NCBI GenBank assembly: GCA_013001755.1
Contig: JABDLY010000129.1
Span: 1-35,672, forward strand
Source: Sphingomonadaceae bacterium
Lineage (GTDB): Bacteria > Pseudomonadota > Alphaproteobacteria > Sphingomonadales > Sphingomonadaceae
DNA: 35,672 bases
Direction of reading: 5' to 3'
Every line of letters starts with the position of its first letter. The first letter of the stretch is position 1. The notes beneath the pieces were generated by a model. It saw only the letters and a list, made by a program, of their open reading frames with translations. It was not told the origin of the DNA and made no database searches. A program made the translations under genes and the position numbers. Positions 27,045-35,672 of this stretch are shown one piece after another.

Positions 27045-28852
27045 TAGTAAACCCGCGCCTTGGGGACGATATACTCCACATCGTCGGTCAGCGTGAAATC
27101 GTGGACGGGGCGATAGTCGATCTTCACATCGCCGCCCTTGCCGCCCCAGCCGGTGAACCACGCAATCGTATGCTTCATCCAGTTTTCGTCGTCGCGATCG
27201 GGATGGTCTTCGTGCATGTGCGCGCCGCGGCTTTCCTTGCGGTTATGCGCCGAACGGATGCTGACTTCGGCTTGCGCGATGAGGTTGTCGAGTTCGAGCG
27301 TTTCGATGAGGTCGGTGTTCCAGATCAGCGAGCGATCGGCGACCTTGATGTCCTGCATCTTGGCATAGATCGCGTCGATCTTCTCGATACCCTCGGCCAT
27401 CAGTTCCTCGGTGCGGAAGACGGCGCAATGAGCCTGCATCGCCTTTTGCATTTCGAGGCGGATTTCGGCGGTCGGCGCGCCGCCATCGGCATGACGGAAG
27501 CTATCGAGCCGTTCGAGCGCCATCGCTTCATTGCCCTTCGGCAGCTCGTCATGCTTGGTGCCCGGCGCGATTACCTTGGCAAGACGATGGCCCGTAGCGC
27601 GGCCGAAGACGACGAGATCGATCAGGCTGTTCGAGCCCAGCCGGTTGGCGCCATGGACCGATACGCAGGCCGCTTCGCCGACGGCGAACAGGCCGGGGAC
27701 GACGCTGTCGGGATCGCCGTCTTTCAGCGTCACGACCTCGCCATGATAATTGGTCTGGATACCGCCCATATTGTAATGGACCGTCGGCGTGACGGGAAGC
27801 GCCTGTTTCGTCAGGTCGACACCGGCGAAAATCTTGCCGGTTTCGGTGATCCCAGGGAGCCGCTCGGCCAAAATCTTCGGATCGATATGGTCGAGATGGA
27901 GATAAATATGGTCACCATCCTTGCCCACGCCCCGGCCTTCACGCATTTCCATCGCCATCGAGCGTGAGACGACGTCGCGGCTCGCAAGATCTTTCGCTGA
28001 CGGCGCATAGCGCTCCATGAAGCGCTCGCCCTCGCTATTGGTCAGATACCCGCCCTCGCCGCGCGCGCCCTCGGTGATCAGCACGCCGGCGCCGTAAATT
28101 CCGGTCGGGTGGAACTGGATGAACTCCATATCCTGCAAGGGGAGCCCGGCGCGCAGCACCATCCCGCCGCCGTCGCCGGTGCAGGTATGCGCCGAGGTCG
28201 CCGAAAAGAAGGTCCGGCCATAGCCGCCCGTAGCGAGCACGACGGCGTGGCTGGCGAAGCGGTGGATCGAGCCGTCTTCCATGCACATCGCGATGACGCC
28301 ACGACAGGCGCCCTCCTCATCCATGATCAGGTCGAGCGCGAAATATTCGATGAAGAAATCGGCGTCGTATTTGAGGCTCTGCTGGTAGAGCGCGTGGAGC
28401 ATCGCATGGCCGGTGCGATCGGCCGCAGCGGCAGTGCGCTGGACAGGCGGGCCTTCGCCCATATTCTGCATATGGCCGCCAAAGGGGCGCTGGTAGATGG
28501 TGCCGTCTTCGTTGCGCGAAAACGGCACGCCGGCATGTTCCAGCTCGTAGACCGCGGCAGGCGCTTCGCGGGCAAGATATTCGATCGCATCCTGATCGCC
28601 GAGCCAGTCCGACCCTTTGACCGTATCGTACATATGCCAGGTCCAGTGATCGGGCGAATTGTTGCCGAGGCTCGCGGCGATGCCGCCCTGGGCTGCGACG
28701 GTATGCGAGCGCGTCGGGAAAACCTTGGTGATGCAGGCGGTGCGCAGGCCCTTTTCGGCCGATCCCATCGTCGCGCGCAGCCCCGATCCGCCGGCGCCGA
28801 CGACGACAGTGTCATATTTGTGATCGATGATCTTGTAGGCGTCGTCGGCCAT
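27044..28852 (-). CDS. sdhA: Succinate dehydrogenase flavoprotein subunit
   Basis: 602-residue catalytic subunit oxidising succinate to fumarate. The FAD motif GAGGSGLRA (19-27) is followed by His50 in [11 protein letters not shown], the covalent FAD attachment site. HTGDGGG-type substrate-loop wording ([17 protein letters not shown]) and [16 protein letters not shown] come next, then the catalytic-arginine segment containing [14 protein letters not shown]-like wording and the C-terminal [13 protein letters not shown]. Length is normal. Its ATG overlaps the sdhD stop (TAATG), and its stop overlaps the start of the small membrane ORF downstream. sdhB does not follow directly. Confidence 0.98.
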   Translation of the reverse strand: MADDAYKIIDHKYDTVVVGAGGSGLRATMGSAEKGLRTACITKVFPTRSHTVAAQGGIAASLGNNSPDHWTWHMYDTVKGSDWLGDQDAIEYLAREAPAAVYELEHAGVPFSRNEDGTIYQRPFGGHMQNMGEGPPVQRTAAAADRTGHAMLHALYQQSLKYDADFFIEYFALDLIMDEEGACRGVIAMCMEDGSIHRFASHAVVLATGGYGRTFFSATSAHTCTGDGGGMVLRAGLPLQDMEFIQFHPTGIYGAGVLITEGARGEGGYLTNSEGERFMERYAPSAKDLASRDVVSRSMAMEMREGRGVGKDGDHIYLHLDHIDPKILAERLPGITETGKIFAGVDLTKQALPVTPTVHYNMGGIQTNYHGEVVTLKDGDPDSVVPGLFAVGEAACVSVHGANRLGSNSLIDLVVFGRATGHRLAKVIAPGTKHDELPKGNEAMALERLDSFRHADGGAPTAEIRLEMQKAMQAHCAVFRTEELMAEGIEKIDAIYAKMQDIKVADRSLIWNTDLIETLELDNLIAQAEVSIRSAHNRKESRGAHMHEDHPDRDDENWMKHTIAWFTGWGGKGGDVKIDYRPVHDFTLTDDVEYIVPKARVY

Positions 28853-29238
28853 TATGCGGCGCTCCCGAAGGCAATGCGGAGGATCGCGAAAATCGACACC
28901 GCCGCGCCGCCAATCGCATAGAAATTCAAGAGGATGAGAACGCCGAGCTTCGACGCCTCGTTATGGACATAATCCTCGACGACGACCTGCAGACCCAATC
29001 TGATATGCCAGAAAACATTCGCCGCGAGCAGGATCAGCGCAATCGCGACAAGCGGCGATTCCATCCAGCTGGTAACCGTCGCATATTCAAGGTTCGGCAG
29101 GCGCACGAGCGAGAAGAGAAACCAGCTGACGAGCAGCAGATTGCCGGCCGCCGTCAGCCGCTGCATCCACCAGTGATGGACGCCCGATTTCGCCGAACCG
29201 AGACCGCGAACGCGGCCGAGATCGGTGCCGTTCCCCAT
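28852..29238 (-). CDS. sdhD: Succinate dehydrogenase hydrophobic membrane anchor subunit
   Basis: 128-residue membrane subunit with three helices (about 28-47, 60-82, 95-120). The [13 protein letters not shown] segment near residue 21 and the haem-region wording [17 protein letters not shown] (about 76-92) are typical of SdhD. It anchors the SdhAB catalytic part with SdhC and shares in quinone binding. Start and stop overlap its neighbours by one base on each side (TAATG twice), so sdhC-sdhD-sdhA are translationally linked. Confidence 0.95.
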   Translation of the reverse strand: MGNGTDLGRVRGLGSAKSGVHHWWMQRLTAAGNLLLVSWFLFSLVRLPNLEYATVTSWMESPLVAIALILLAANVFWHIRLGLQVVVEDYVHNEASKLGVLILLNFYAIGGAAVSIFAILRIAFGSAA

Positions 29239-29672
29239 TATGCGCCTCCTGTCAGCATGACGAGCGGCGTCCAGAGAATGTAGAGCCAGAGCGCGGCGGT
29301 CGCGACGATGCCGCCGATCACGACGAGAATCGCCCAGCGCTTGTTGGCCTGCAACTCATAACCAGCGCCAGTATCGAGCACGAAATGCCTGAGGCCGTTG
29401 AGCAAATGCGTGAAGAACGCCCAGGTCAGGCCGATGCCGAAGACGAGACCGATGATATTGATCGCGCCGCTTTCAACGGTCAGCAAGCCCATGAAGCAGG
29501 CATAGTTGCTCTCGCCCATCGCCGCGCTGAGCAGCCAGCCCGCGAACAACAGCCCGCCGACGACGGCCATGCCGCTTCCGGCCACACGGTGGAGGATCGA
29601 GACCAGCATGTGCGGGCCCCATTTCCAAATCTGCAAATGCGGCGATAACGGCCGGTTTCCGTCGCTTGCCAT
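29238..29672 (-). CDS. sdhC: Succinate dehydrogenase cytochrome b556 subunit
   Basis: 144-residue membrane subunit with three helices. The signature RPLSPHLQIWKW (near residue 7) and SILHRVAGSGM (about 25-35) are diagnostic of SdhC, and FFTHLLNGLRHFVLDTG (about 86-102) carries the conserved haem-ligand His region. I chose the ATG at 29672, preceded by GAGAG; a GTG two codons upstream is the alternative. First gene of the sdh operon, with a candidate promoter 35-62 nt upstream and the divergent SDR gene beyond. Confidence 0.95.
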   Translation of the reverse strand: MASDGNRPLSPHLQIWKWGPHMLVSILHRVAGSGMAVVGGLLFAGWLLSAAMGESNYACFMGLLTVESGAINIIGLVFGIGLTWAFFTHLLNGLRHFVLDTGAGYELQANKRWAILVVIGGIVATAALWLYILWTPLVMLTGGA

Positions 29673-29706
29673 ACCCACTCTCTGTCGCTTGTCCTGTTAC
29701 CCGAAC

Positions 29707-29734
29707 TTCATAGCCTAACCGCCCCGCCATGCAA
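29707..29734 (-). promoter_or_regulatory. Candidate sigma-70 promoter of the sdh operon
   Basis: On the minus strand TTGCAT (29734-29729) and TATGAA (29712-29707) are 16 bases apart and end 35 nt before the sdhC start codon. Position is good, and consensus match is moderate. The 112-nt divergent region shows no other obvious element. Confidence 0.35.
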
Positions 29735-29784
29735 CCGAGCATCCCTGATTTGATAGCGCCGCCCGGCGCGCCTATCGAGACGGA

Positions 29785-30504
29785 ATGGATGACAAGACGA
29801 CACTTCATATCCTGCTGACCGGCGCGAGCCGGGGCATCGGCGCTGCGGCGGCAAAACGGCTCAAAGCGGCGGGCGTGCGGCTGGTGTGCCAGTCGACAAG
29901 CGGTGAAGACGATTTCCTCGCCGCCGATTTCGAGCAGCCGGGTGCGGCAAGCGCGCTGTGGGAGGCCGCGCTCGGCAAGCTCGACGGGCGGATCGACGTG
30001 ATCGTCAACAATGCCGGCATTTTCGAAGCCGCGCCGATTGACGGTACGCATGAAGACTGGCTTGCCGCCTATGAACGCACGATGCGGATCAACCTGACGG
30101 CGAACGCCGAACTCTGCCGCCTCGCCGTGCTGCATTTCCGGAGCAACGGCGGCGGGCGGATCGTCAATGTCGCGAGCCGCGCCGCCTATCGCGGCGACAG
30201 CCCCGATCACTGGCATTATGCGGCGTCGAAGGGCGGCATGGTAGCGCTGACCAAGACGATCGCGCGCGGCTATGCGGCTGACGAAATCCTCGCCTTCACG
30301 ATCTGCCCCGGCTTCACGATGACGGGAATGGCCGAGGATTATCTCGAAAGCCGTGGCGGCGATAAACTGCTCGCCGATATCCCGCTCGGCCGCGTCGCGA
30401 CGCCTGAAGAAGTCGCCGAAACGATTGCCTTTTGCGCACTGGACGCGCCCGCCTCGATGACCGGCGCGGTGCTCGACATAAATGGAGCCAGCTATGTTCG
30501 CTAA
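29785..30504 (+). CDS. SDR-family oxidoreductase
   Basis: 239-residue classical short-chain dehydrogenase/reductase. Cofactor motif TGASRGIG (12-19), NNAG (75-78), catalytic Ser131, Tyr145 and Lys149 (YAASK) are all present, and the C-terminal ICPGFTMTGMA and PEEVAETIAFCALDAPASMTGAVLDINGA match FabG-like members. The residue pattern after the second strand (CQSTSGED, later AADFE) does not settle NAD versus NADP. Substrate unknown. It is the first gene of a three-gene unit: its last 11 bases overlap the metallo-beta-lactamase gene. The ATG at 29785 has GAGACGG directly before it. Confidence 0.92.
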   Translation: MDDKTTLHILLTGASRGIGAAAAKRLKAAGVRLVCQSTSGEDDFLAADFEQPGAASALWEAALGKLDGRIDVIVNNAGIFEAAPIDGTHEDWLAAYERTMRINLTANAELCRLAVLHFRSNGGGRIVNVASRAAYRGDSPDHWHYAASKGGMVALTKTIARGYAADEILAFTICPGFTMTGMAEDYLESRGGDKLLADIPLGRVATPEEVAETIAFCALDAPASMTGAVLDINGASYVR

Positions 30505-31405
30505 ATATATAATGCTTGCCGCATGCGCGCTGCCGCTTGCCTGCGCACCTGCACCGCAAAGCGCAGGCGATTTTGCGCAGCCCGAATTCGGACCGGCCCA
30601 GTTGCTCGACCAATGCGAAGGCCGTGACGGATGGAGCGATCCCGCACCGCCTGCCCGCCTCTTCGCCAACATCTATATTGTCGGCACCTGCGGGATCGTC
30701 GCGCTGCTGATCGCCACAGCCGAAGGGCACATACTGATCGACGGGGCAACCGAAGAAGCCGCGGCTTCGATCGCCGCCAATATCGAGGCGTTGGGCTTTC
30801 CACTGCCCGACATTCGATACATCGTTACCAGCCACGAGCATCTCGACCATGTCGGCGGCGTCGCGCAGCTTCAGCAACTGAGCGGAGCCGAGCTTATTGC
30901 GCGGCAGGAAGCCCGGGCAGTGCTCGAGGGCGGTCCGCCCGATCCATCGGATCCGCAGGCCGATCATCTCCCGGCCTTTCCGGCGGCTAGAGTCGACCGC
31001 ATCATCGCCGATGGCGACACGATCACGCTCGGGCCGGTCACCCTGACGATGCATGCAACGCCCGGCCATTCGCCGGGATCGACAAGCTGGTCATGGCGAT
31101 CCTGCGAGGGCGAGCAATGTCGGACGATCGTTTATGCGGATAGCATCTCGTCGGTGTCCGCCACTGGATATCGTTTTTCGGGCCATCCCGATTATGTCGC
31201 GGCCTTCCGCGCAACATTCGACAAGATCGCCGCGCTCGATTGCGACCTGCTGATCACCCCGCATCCGCGCGCGAGCAATCTTTTCGAGCGGCTGGCGGGC
31301 GAAGCGCCGCTTGCCGATCCGCAAGGCTGCGCCGCCTATGCCGCTACAGGGCGTCAACGGCTCGACAGCCGGCTGGCCGAGGAAGCAGCGGCGGAGAGCG
31401 AATGA
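30494..31405 (+). CDS. Subclass B3 metallo-beta-lactamase-type protein
   Basis: 303-residue exported metallo-hydrolase with B3 wording. All six zinc ligands are present: His114, His116 and His192 (site 1), Asp118, His119 and His257 (site 2), in SHEHLDHVGG, TPGHSPGSTSW and LLITPHPRA. The strand GHILIDGATEEAA and ALGFPLPDIRYIVTSHEH are very close to environmental B3 enzymes. B3 enzymes hydrolyse penicillins, cephalosporins and carbapenems in the periplasm; activity here is unproven. The N-terminus is a signal peptide; Cys11 (LAAC) or Cys17 could be lipidated, but neither lipobox is ideal. The ATG at 30494 has GGAG 6 nt upstream inside the SDR gene; an ATG at 30482 is less likely. Its stop overlaps prmA (ATGA). 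Confidence 0.88.
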   Translation: MFAKYIMLAACALPLACAPAPQSAGDFAQPEFGPAQLLDQCEGRDGWSDPAPPARLFANIYIVGTCGIVALLIATAEGHILIDGATEEAAASIAANIEALGFPLPDIRYIVTSHEHLDHVGGVAQLQQLSGAELIARQEARAVLEGGPPDPSDPQADHLPAFPAARVDRIIADGDTITLGPVTLTMHATPGHSPGSTSWSWRSCEGEQCRTIVYADSISSVSATGYRFSGHPDYVAAFRATFDKIAALDCDLLITPHPRASNLFERLAGEAPLADPQGCAAYAATGRQRLDSRLAEEAAAESE

Positions 31406-32313
31406 GCTGGAAGCTCAGCCTGCCCTGCACGCGCACCGAGGCCGAGGCGCTCAAGGACGATATCGCGCCGCTTGCCCTGCTCGAACCTCCGCCCGCGCTG
31501 ATGACGAGCGAGATCGATGCCGCAGCGCCCGATATCTGGCGGCTCGACGCCTATTTCGAGAGCAGGCCCGATCGCAGGACCGTCGCGGCGATCAAGCGGC
31601 TGTTGCCGAGTGCGGCGAAAGCGCGCGCAAAGCTTGAGGAGCTCGATGACGAGGACTGGGTCACGCTGAGCCAGCAGGGGCTCGAGCCGATTCGCGAAGG
31701 CCGCTTCTTCGTCCACACGCCGATGCACCGCGACGAGGTGCCCGAAGGCGCGATCGCCTTCGAGATCGACGCCAGCCGCGCCTTCGGGACCGGCCAGCAT
31801 GAAACGACGGCTGGCTGTCTCGCGATGCTCGACCGTGAAAAATCGCGCGGTCGCCGCTTTTCGAGCATAGCCGATATCGGGACTGGAACCGGGCTGCTCG
31901 CCTTTGCCGGAATCGCGCTGTGGCCTCATGCCAAGGCCATCGCTTCGGACATCGACCCGGTCGCCATCGAAATCGCCGAGGAGAATGTCGCGATCAACGG
32001 CATATCGCTTGGCACCGGACCGGGCCGGCTTGAGCTGGTCACGGCAGCGGGTCTTGCGCATCGCCGCCTGAAATCGCGCGCGCCTTACGACCTCGTCATC
32101 GCCAATATCCTTGCCGGACCGCTTATCTCGCTCGCCCCCGCCATCGCACACGCCACGCAGCCGGGCGGTACTGTCATTCTCGCGGGACTAATGGAGCATC
32201 AGGCTGGGGCCGTCATCGCCGCCTATCGCCGCCAGCGCTGCCGCCTCGCCGAGCGCCTCGACCGCGGCGAATGGACGATCCTCAACCTGCGGAAGCGGCC
32301 CTCGCCCCGTTAG
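31402..32313 (+). CDS. prmA: Ribosomal protein L11 methyltransferase
   Basis: 303-residue SAM-dependent enzyme that trimethylates ribosomal protein L11. The N-terminal substrate domain (about 1-90) is followed by FEIDASRAFGTGQHETT (120-136), a PrmA signature, SAM motif I ADIGTGTGLLAFAG (157-170) and the catalytic-loop NILAGPLISLAP. The frame is open upstream, but the ATG at 31402, overlapping the preceding stop as ATGA, gives the family length. It ends inside the 3' end of the convergent phenylalanine hydroxylase gene (32-nt overlap). prmA is not usually linked to a beta-lactamase; the pairing looks positional. Confidence 0.95.
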   Translation: MSWKLSLPCTRTEAEALKDDIAPLALLEPPPALMTSEIDAAAPDIWRLDAYFESRPDRRTVAAIKRLLPSAAKARAKLEELDDEDWVTLSQQGLEPIREGRFFVHTPMHRDEVPEGAIAFEIDASRAFGTGQHETTAGCLAMLDREKSRGRRFSSIADIGTGTGLLAFAGIALWPHAKAIASDIDPVAIEIAEENVAINGISLGTGPGRLELVTAAGLAHRRLKSRAPYDLVIANILAGPLISLAPAIAHATQPGGTVILAGLMEHQAGAVIAAYRRQRCRLAERLDRGEWTILNLRKRPSPR

Positions 32314-33175
32314 CCTTGGCCTCGGCATAGGCCTGCGTTCCGATCGTGATCACGGTGTCGTCATCGTCGATATCGTCGGGCGCGAGATCGCTGGAATTTT
32401 CGAGTTCGCGGTAAAGCGGCGCGAAATCGGTTTCGACGGTAACGCGAAGCAATTCCTCGAAGCTCGGAATGACGAAATACACCTGCTGGAAATCGTCGAT
32501 GCGGTAGTTGGTTCGCATCACGCGCTTGAGATCGAAGCCGATACGGTTGGGACTCGGATCGTCTAGCGCGAAAATGCTTTCGCCATGGCTCGAGACGATT
32601 CCCGCTCCAAATATCCGCAGCGCGCCCTCTTCCTCGATCAAGCCGAACTCGACGGTGTACCAATAGAGCCGCGCGAGCTTGTTGAGGCTGCCAAATTCGA
32701 GTGCACGCAATCCGCCCCGGCCATAAGCCGCCATGTAGTCGCCGAACGCCGGGTTCGCGAGCAGCGGGACATGGCCGAAGACATCATGGAAGACGTCGGG
32801 TTCCTGGAGATAATCGAGCTGGTCGGGACGGCGGATAAAATTGCCGGCCACGAAGCGCCGATTGGCGAGATGATCGAAAAAGACATCGTCGGGAACGAGG
32901 CCTGGCACGGCAACAACCTGCCAGCCGGTCAGCTCCATCAATTTTTCCGAAAGCTCTTCGAAATCAGGAATACCGGGCTTGGAAAGCGAGAGTACATCGA
33001 TCCCGTCGAGAAACGCCTGGCTCGCGCGGCCGGGCAGTTGCTCGACCTGTCGTTCGAACAGCAAATCCCAGGTGTGGTGATCTTCTTGCGAATAAGCCGC
33101 CCAGTCCTGCGGGATCGTCCAGTCGACCGCGGCGCCCTCGGGCGGACTTTCATATACATGCGATTCACAAGCCAT
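32282..33175 (-). CDS. phhA: Phenylalanine 4-monooxygenase
   Basis: 297-residue monomeric bacterial-type phenylalanine hydroxylase, converting phenylalanine to tyrosine with tetrahydropterin and oxygen. The non-haem iron ligands His130 and His135 (PDVFHDVFGHVP) and Glu176 (YWYTVEFGL) are present, with the pterin-side VPGLVPDDVFF and RRPDQLDYLQEPD. The long acidic tail (DDIDDDD) after residue 265 is an extension of low complexity. I chose the ATG at 33175, preceded by AGGCGAACC; the frame is open to 33283 but without a proper ribosome site. Pterin-carbinolamine dehydratase and an Lrp-type regulator, common partners, are not adjacent. Confidence 0.96.
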   Translation of the reverse strand: MACESHVYESPPEGAAVDWTIPQDWAAYSQEDHHTWDLLFERQVEQLPGRASQAFLDGIDVLSLSKPGIPDFEELSEKLMELTGWQVVAVPGLVPDDVFFDHLANRRFVAGNFIRRPDQLDYLQEPDVFHDVFGHVPLLANPAFGDYMAAYGRGGLRALEFGSLNKLARLYWYTVEFGLIEEEGALRIFGAGIVSSHGESIFALDDPSPNRIGFDLKRVMRTNYRIDDFQQVYFVIPSFEELLRVTVETDFAPLYRELENSSDLAPDDIDDDDTVITIGTQAYAEAKANGARAASAG

Positions 33176-33243
33176 GGTTCGCCTATAGCATAGCAAATCG
33201 CTAAGAAGGAATAAGTGCATGACTGCAGGGGCTGGATGCCGGG

Positions 33244-33927
33244 ATGCGGGATTTTTTGGACCGGATGAAGAACTGGACGGCAAGGGTGTTGCTCGGTCTT
33301 GGCGCGATCATCGCGATCTATGTGCTTGCGGGCATCGGCGGCTCGCTGATTCCGGCCAATAATGGCTGGAGCCCGCCCGAAGCAGGCATCACCATCTATG
33401 TCCACGATAATGGTATCCATACCGGCCTCGTCCTGCCGCGCCGCAACGACGTGGCGGACTGGAGCGACCTCGTCCGCCCCGAACATCTCGCCGATCCGCG
33501 CTACGCCAGCGATCATCTGCTGTTCGGCTGGGGCGACCGCGTCTTCTATGTCGAAACGCCGACTTGGGATGATCTCAGCCCGGCTACGGCGCTGACCGCA
33601 CTGATCGGCAGTGAGGGCACGCTGGTCCATGTCGATCATATTCGCGCACCCGAACCCGCCGAACATTTGCGCGCCATAACCGTGACGCCCGAACAATATC
33701 GCCGCATCGCGACAAGCATTCGCGCGCAATTCGCGCTCGACGGCAGTGGCGCGTCGCAGCCGGCCACGGGCTATGGCCGCAACGACATTTTTTACGAAGC
33801 CAAGGGCCGCTACAGCGCGATCCGCACCTGCAACGAATGGACGGGCCGGATACTGCGCGACGCAGGCGTGCGCGTGGGGCTGTGGACGCCGTTCAACTTC
33901 GGCGTGATGCGCTGGTTCCAGTCCTGA
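33244..33927 (+). CDS. DUF2459 (TIGR02117) family protein
   Basis: 227-residue protein with one N-terminal membrane helix (about 14-36) and a soluble, presumably periplasmic domain. Conserved-looking segments are ITIYVHDNGIHTGLVLP, LFGWGDRVFY and YSAIRTCNEWTGRILRDAG (single Cys), which I associate with the DUF2459/TIGR02117 family of unknown function, sometimes found near urease genes. The His-Cys arrangement (IHTG, then C in TCNEWTG) is reminiscent of a cysteine-hydrolase layout, but that is speculation. It diverges from phhA with 68 nt between. The start may be the ATG at 33244 or the one seven codons on. Confidence 0.82.
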   Translation: MRDFLDRMKNWTARVLLGLGAIIAIYVLAGIGGSLIPANNGWSPPEAGITIYVHDNGIHTGLVLPRRNDVADWSDLVRPEHLADPRYASDHLLFGWGDRVFYVETPTWDDLSPATALTALIGSEGTLVHVDHIRAPEPAEHLRAITVTPEQYRRIATSIRAQFALDGSGASQPATGYGRNDIFYEAKGRYSAIRTCNEWTGRILRDAGVRVGLWTPFNFGVMRWFQS

Positions 33928-33943
33928 GTTGCGCCTGAGGAAT

Positions 33944-34033
33944 GTCATTGCGAGCGTAGCGAAGCAATCCAGAGCGGCAAAGGACAAAGCCAGCGGCTCT
34001 GGATTGCCGCGTCGCTTCGCTCCTCGCAATGAC
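33944..34033. repeat. Dyad repeat, family with GTCATTGCGAG arms, copy 2
   Basis: Begins GTCATTGCGAGCGTAGCGAA and ends with TTCGCTCCTCGCAATGAC; AGCAATCCAGAGC and GCTCTGGATTGC pair inside, around a 20-nt centre. Arms agree with copy 1 (19407-19500) at nearly all positions, while the centres differ. It lies between the convergent DUF2459 gene and ligA and may serve as a bidirectional transcript end. Confidence 0.88.
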
Positions 34034-34062
34034 GAAAAGGTCGTCGAATTTGGCGGGCGGAC

Positions 34063-35672
<1,610 letters not shown>

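Noticed and set aside
29473-30672. 399-codon open frame on the minus strand across the sdhC-SDR divergent region
   Set aside because: It crosses a real promoter region and overlaps two confident genes in other frames; composition is that of a shadow frame.
30494-31405. Reading the lactamase as recently acquired resistance on a mobile element
   Set aside because: No transposase, integron site or composition shift; the gene overlaps both neighbours and looks native.

Overview
The window is a GC-rich, almost fully coding stretch of chromosome from an aerobic, respiring alphaproteobacterium, most likely of the order Sphingomonadales. The pointers are: a groESL operon under a CIRCE operator, an ECF sigma factor paired with an NrsF-type (DUF1109) anti-sigma factor, a mdh-sucD-sucA-sucB-lpd gene order near zapE, a sdhC-sdhD-sdhA operon, and several families of intergenic inverted repeats of the kind frequent in sphingomonad genomes. 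The order-level assignment is an inference from gene content and protein wording, not from a marker such as rRNA. I recognise 33 protein genes. The last one (ligA) is cut by the window edge. I see no tRNA, rRNA, CRISPR array, insertion sequence or prophage.

Layout. 1-1900, minus strand: a YeiH/UPF0324 transporter and a secreted intradiol dioxygenase-like protein. 1940-4165, minus: groES-groEL with a heat-shock-like promoter, a CIRCE operator and a strong intrinsic terminator. 4490-5660, plus: ECF sigma factor and its membrane anti-sigma factor, stop and start overlapping. 5755-7641, plus: SppA-type signal peptide peptidase. 7643-19993, minus: a long co-oriented block of (in transcription order) PaaI-like thioesterase, zapE, M20 peptidase, mdh, sucD, sucA, sucB, lpd, PepSY membrane protein and TRIC-type channel. 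20117-29672, mostly minus: the succinate dehydrogenase genes sdhC, sdhD, sdhA, followed by a small membrane-protein ORF. A 6.1-kb stretch then separates sdhA from sdhB; besides that small ORF it holds a C13 peptidase, a methyltransferase, an opposing FMN-dependent hydroxy-acid dehydrogenase, an ATP-grasp ligase and CreD. 29785-32313, plus: SDR oxidoreductase, subclass B3 metallo-beta-lactamase and prmA in one tightly overlapping operon. 32282-35672: phenylalanine hydroxylase (minus), a DUF2459 protein (plus) and ligA (minus, partial).

Functionally the centre of the window is the second half of the TCA cycle: 2-oxoglutarate dehydrogenase (E1, E2, E3), succinyl-CoA ligase alpha, succinate dehydrogenase (all four subunits) and malate dehydrogenase, all on one strand within about 20.7 kb. 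sucC is not next to sucD and sdhB is detached from sdhCDA. The remaining genes are mostly envelope, proteostasis or stress functions.

I found no clearly new multi-gene defence or biosynthetic system. The observations best worth following up are: the B3 metallo-beta-lactamase embedded in a housekeeping operon; the uncharacterised single-pass membrane ORF coupled to the sdhA stop codon; the C13 peptidase-methyltransferase pair; the ATP-grasp ligase/CreD pair; and four families of dyad repeats placed in the gaps between genes of the TCA block.
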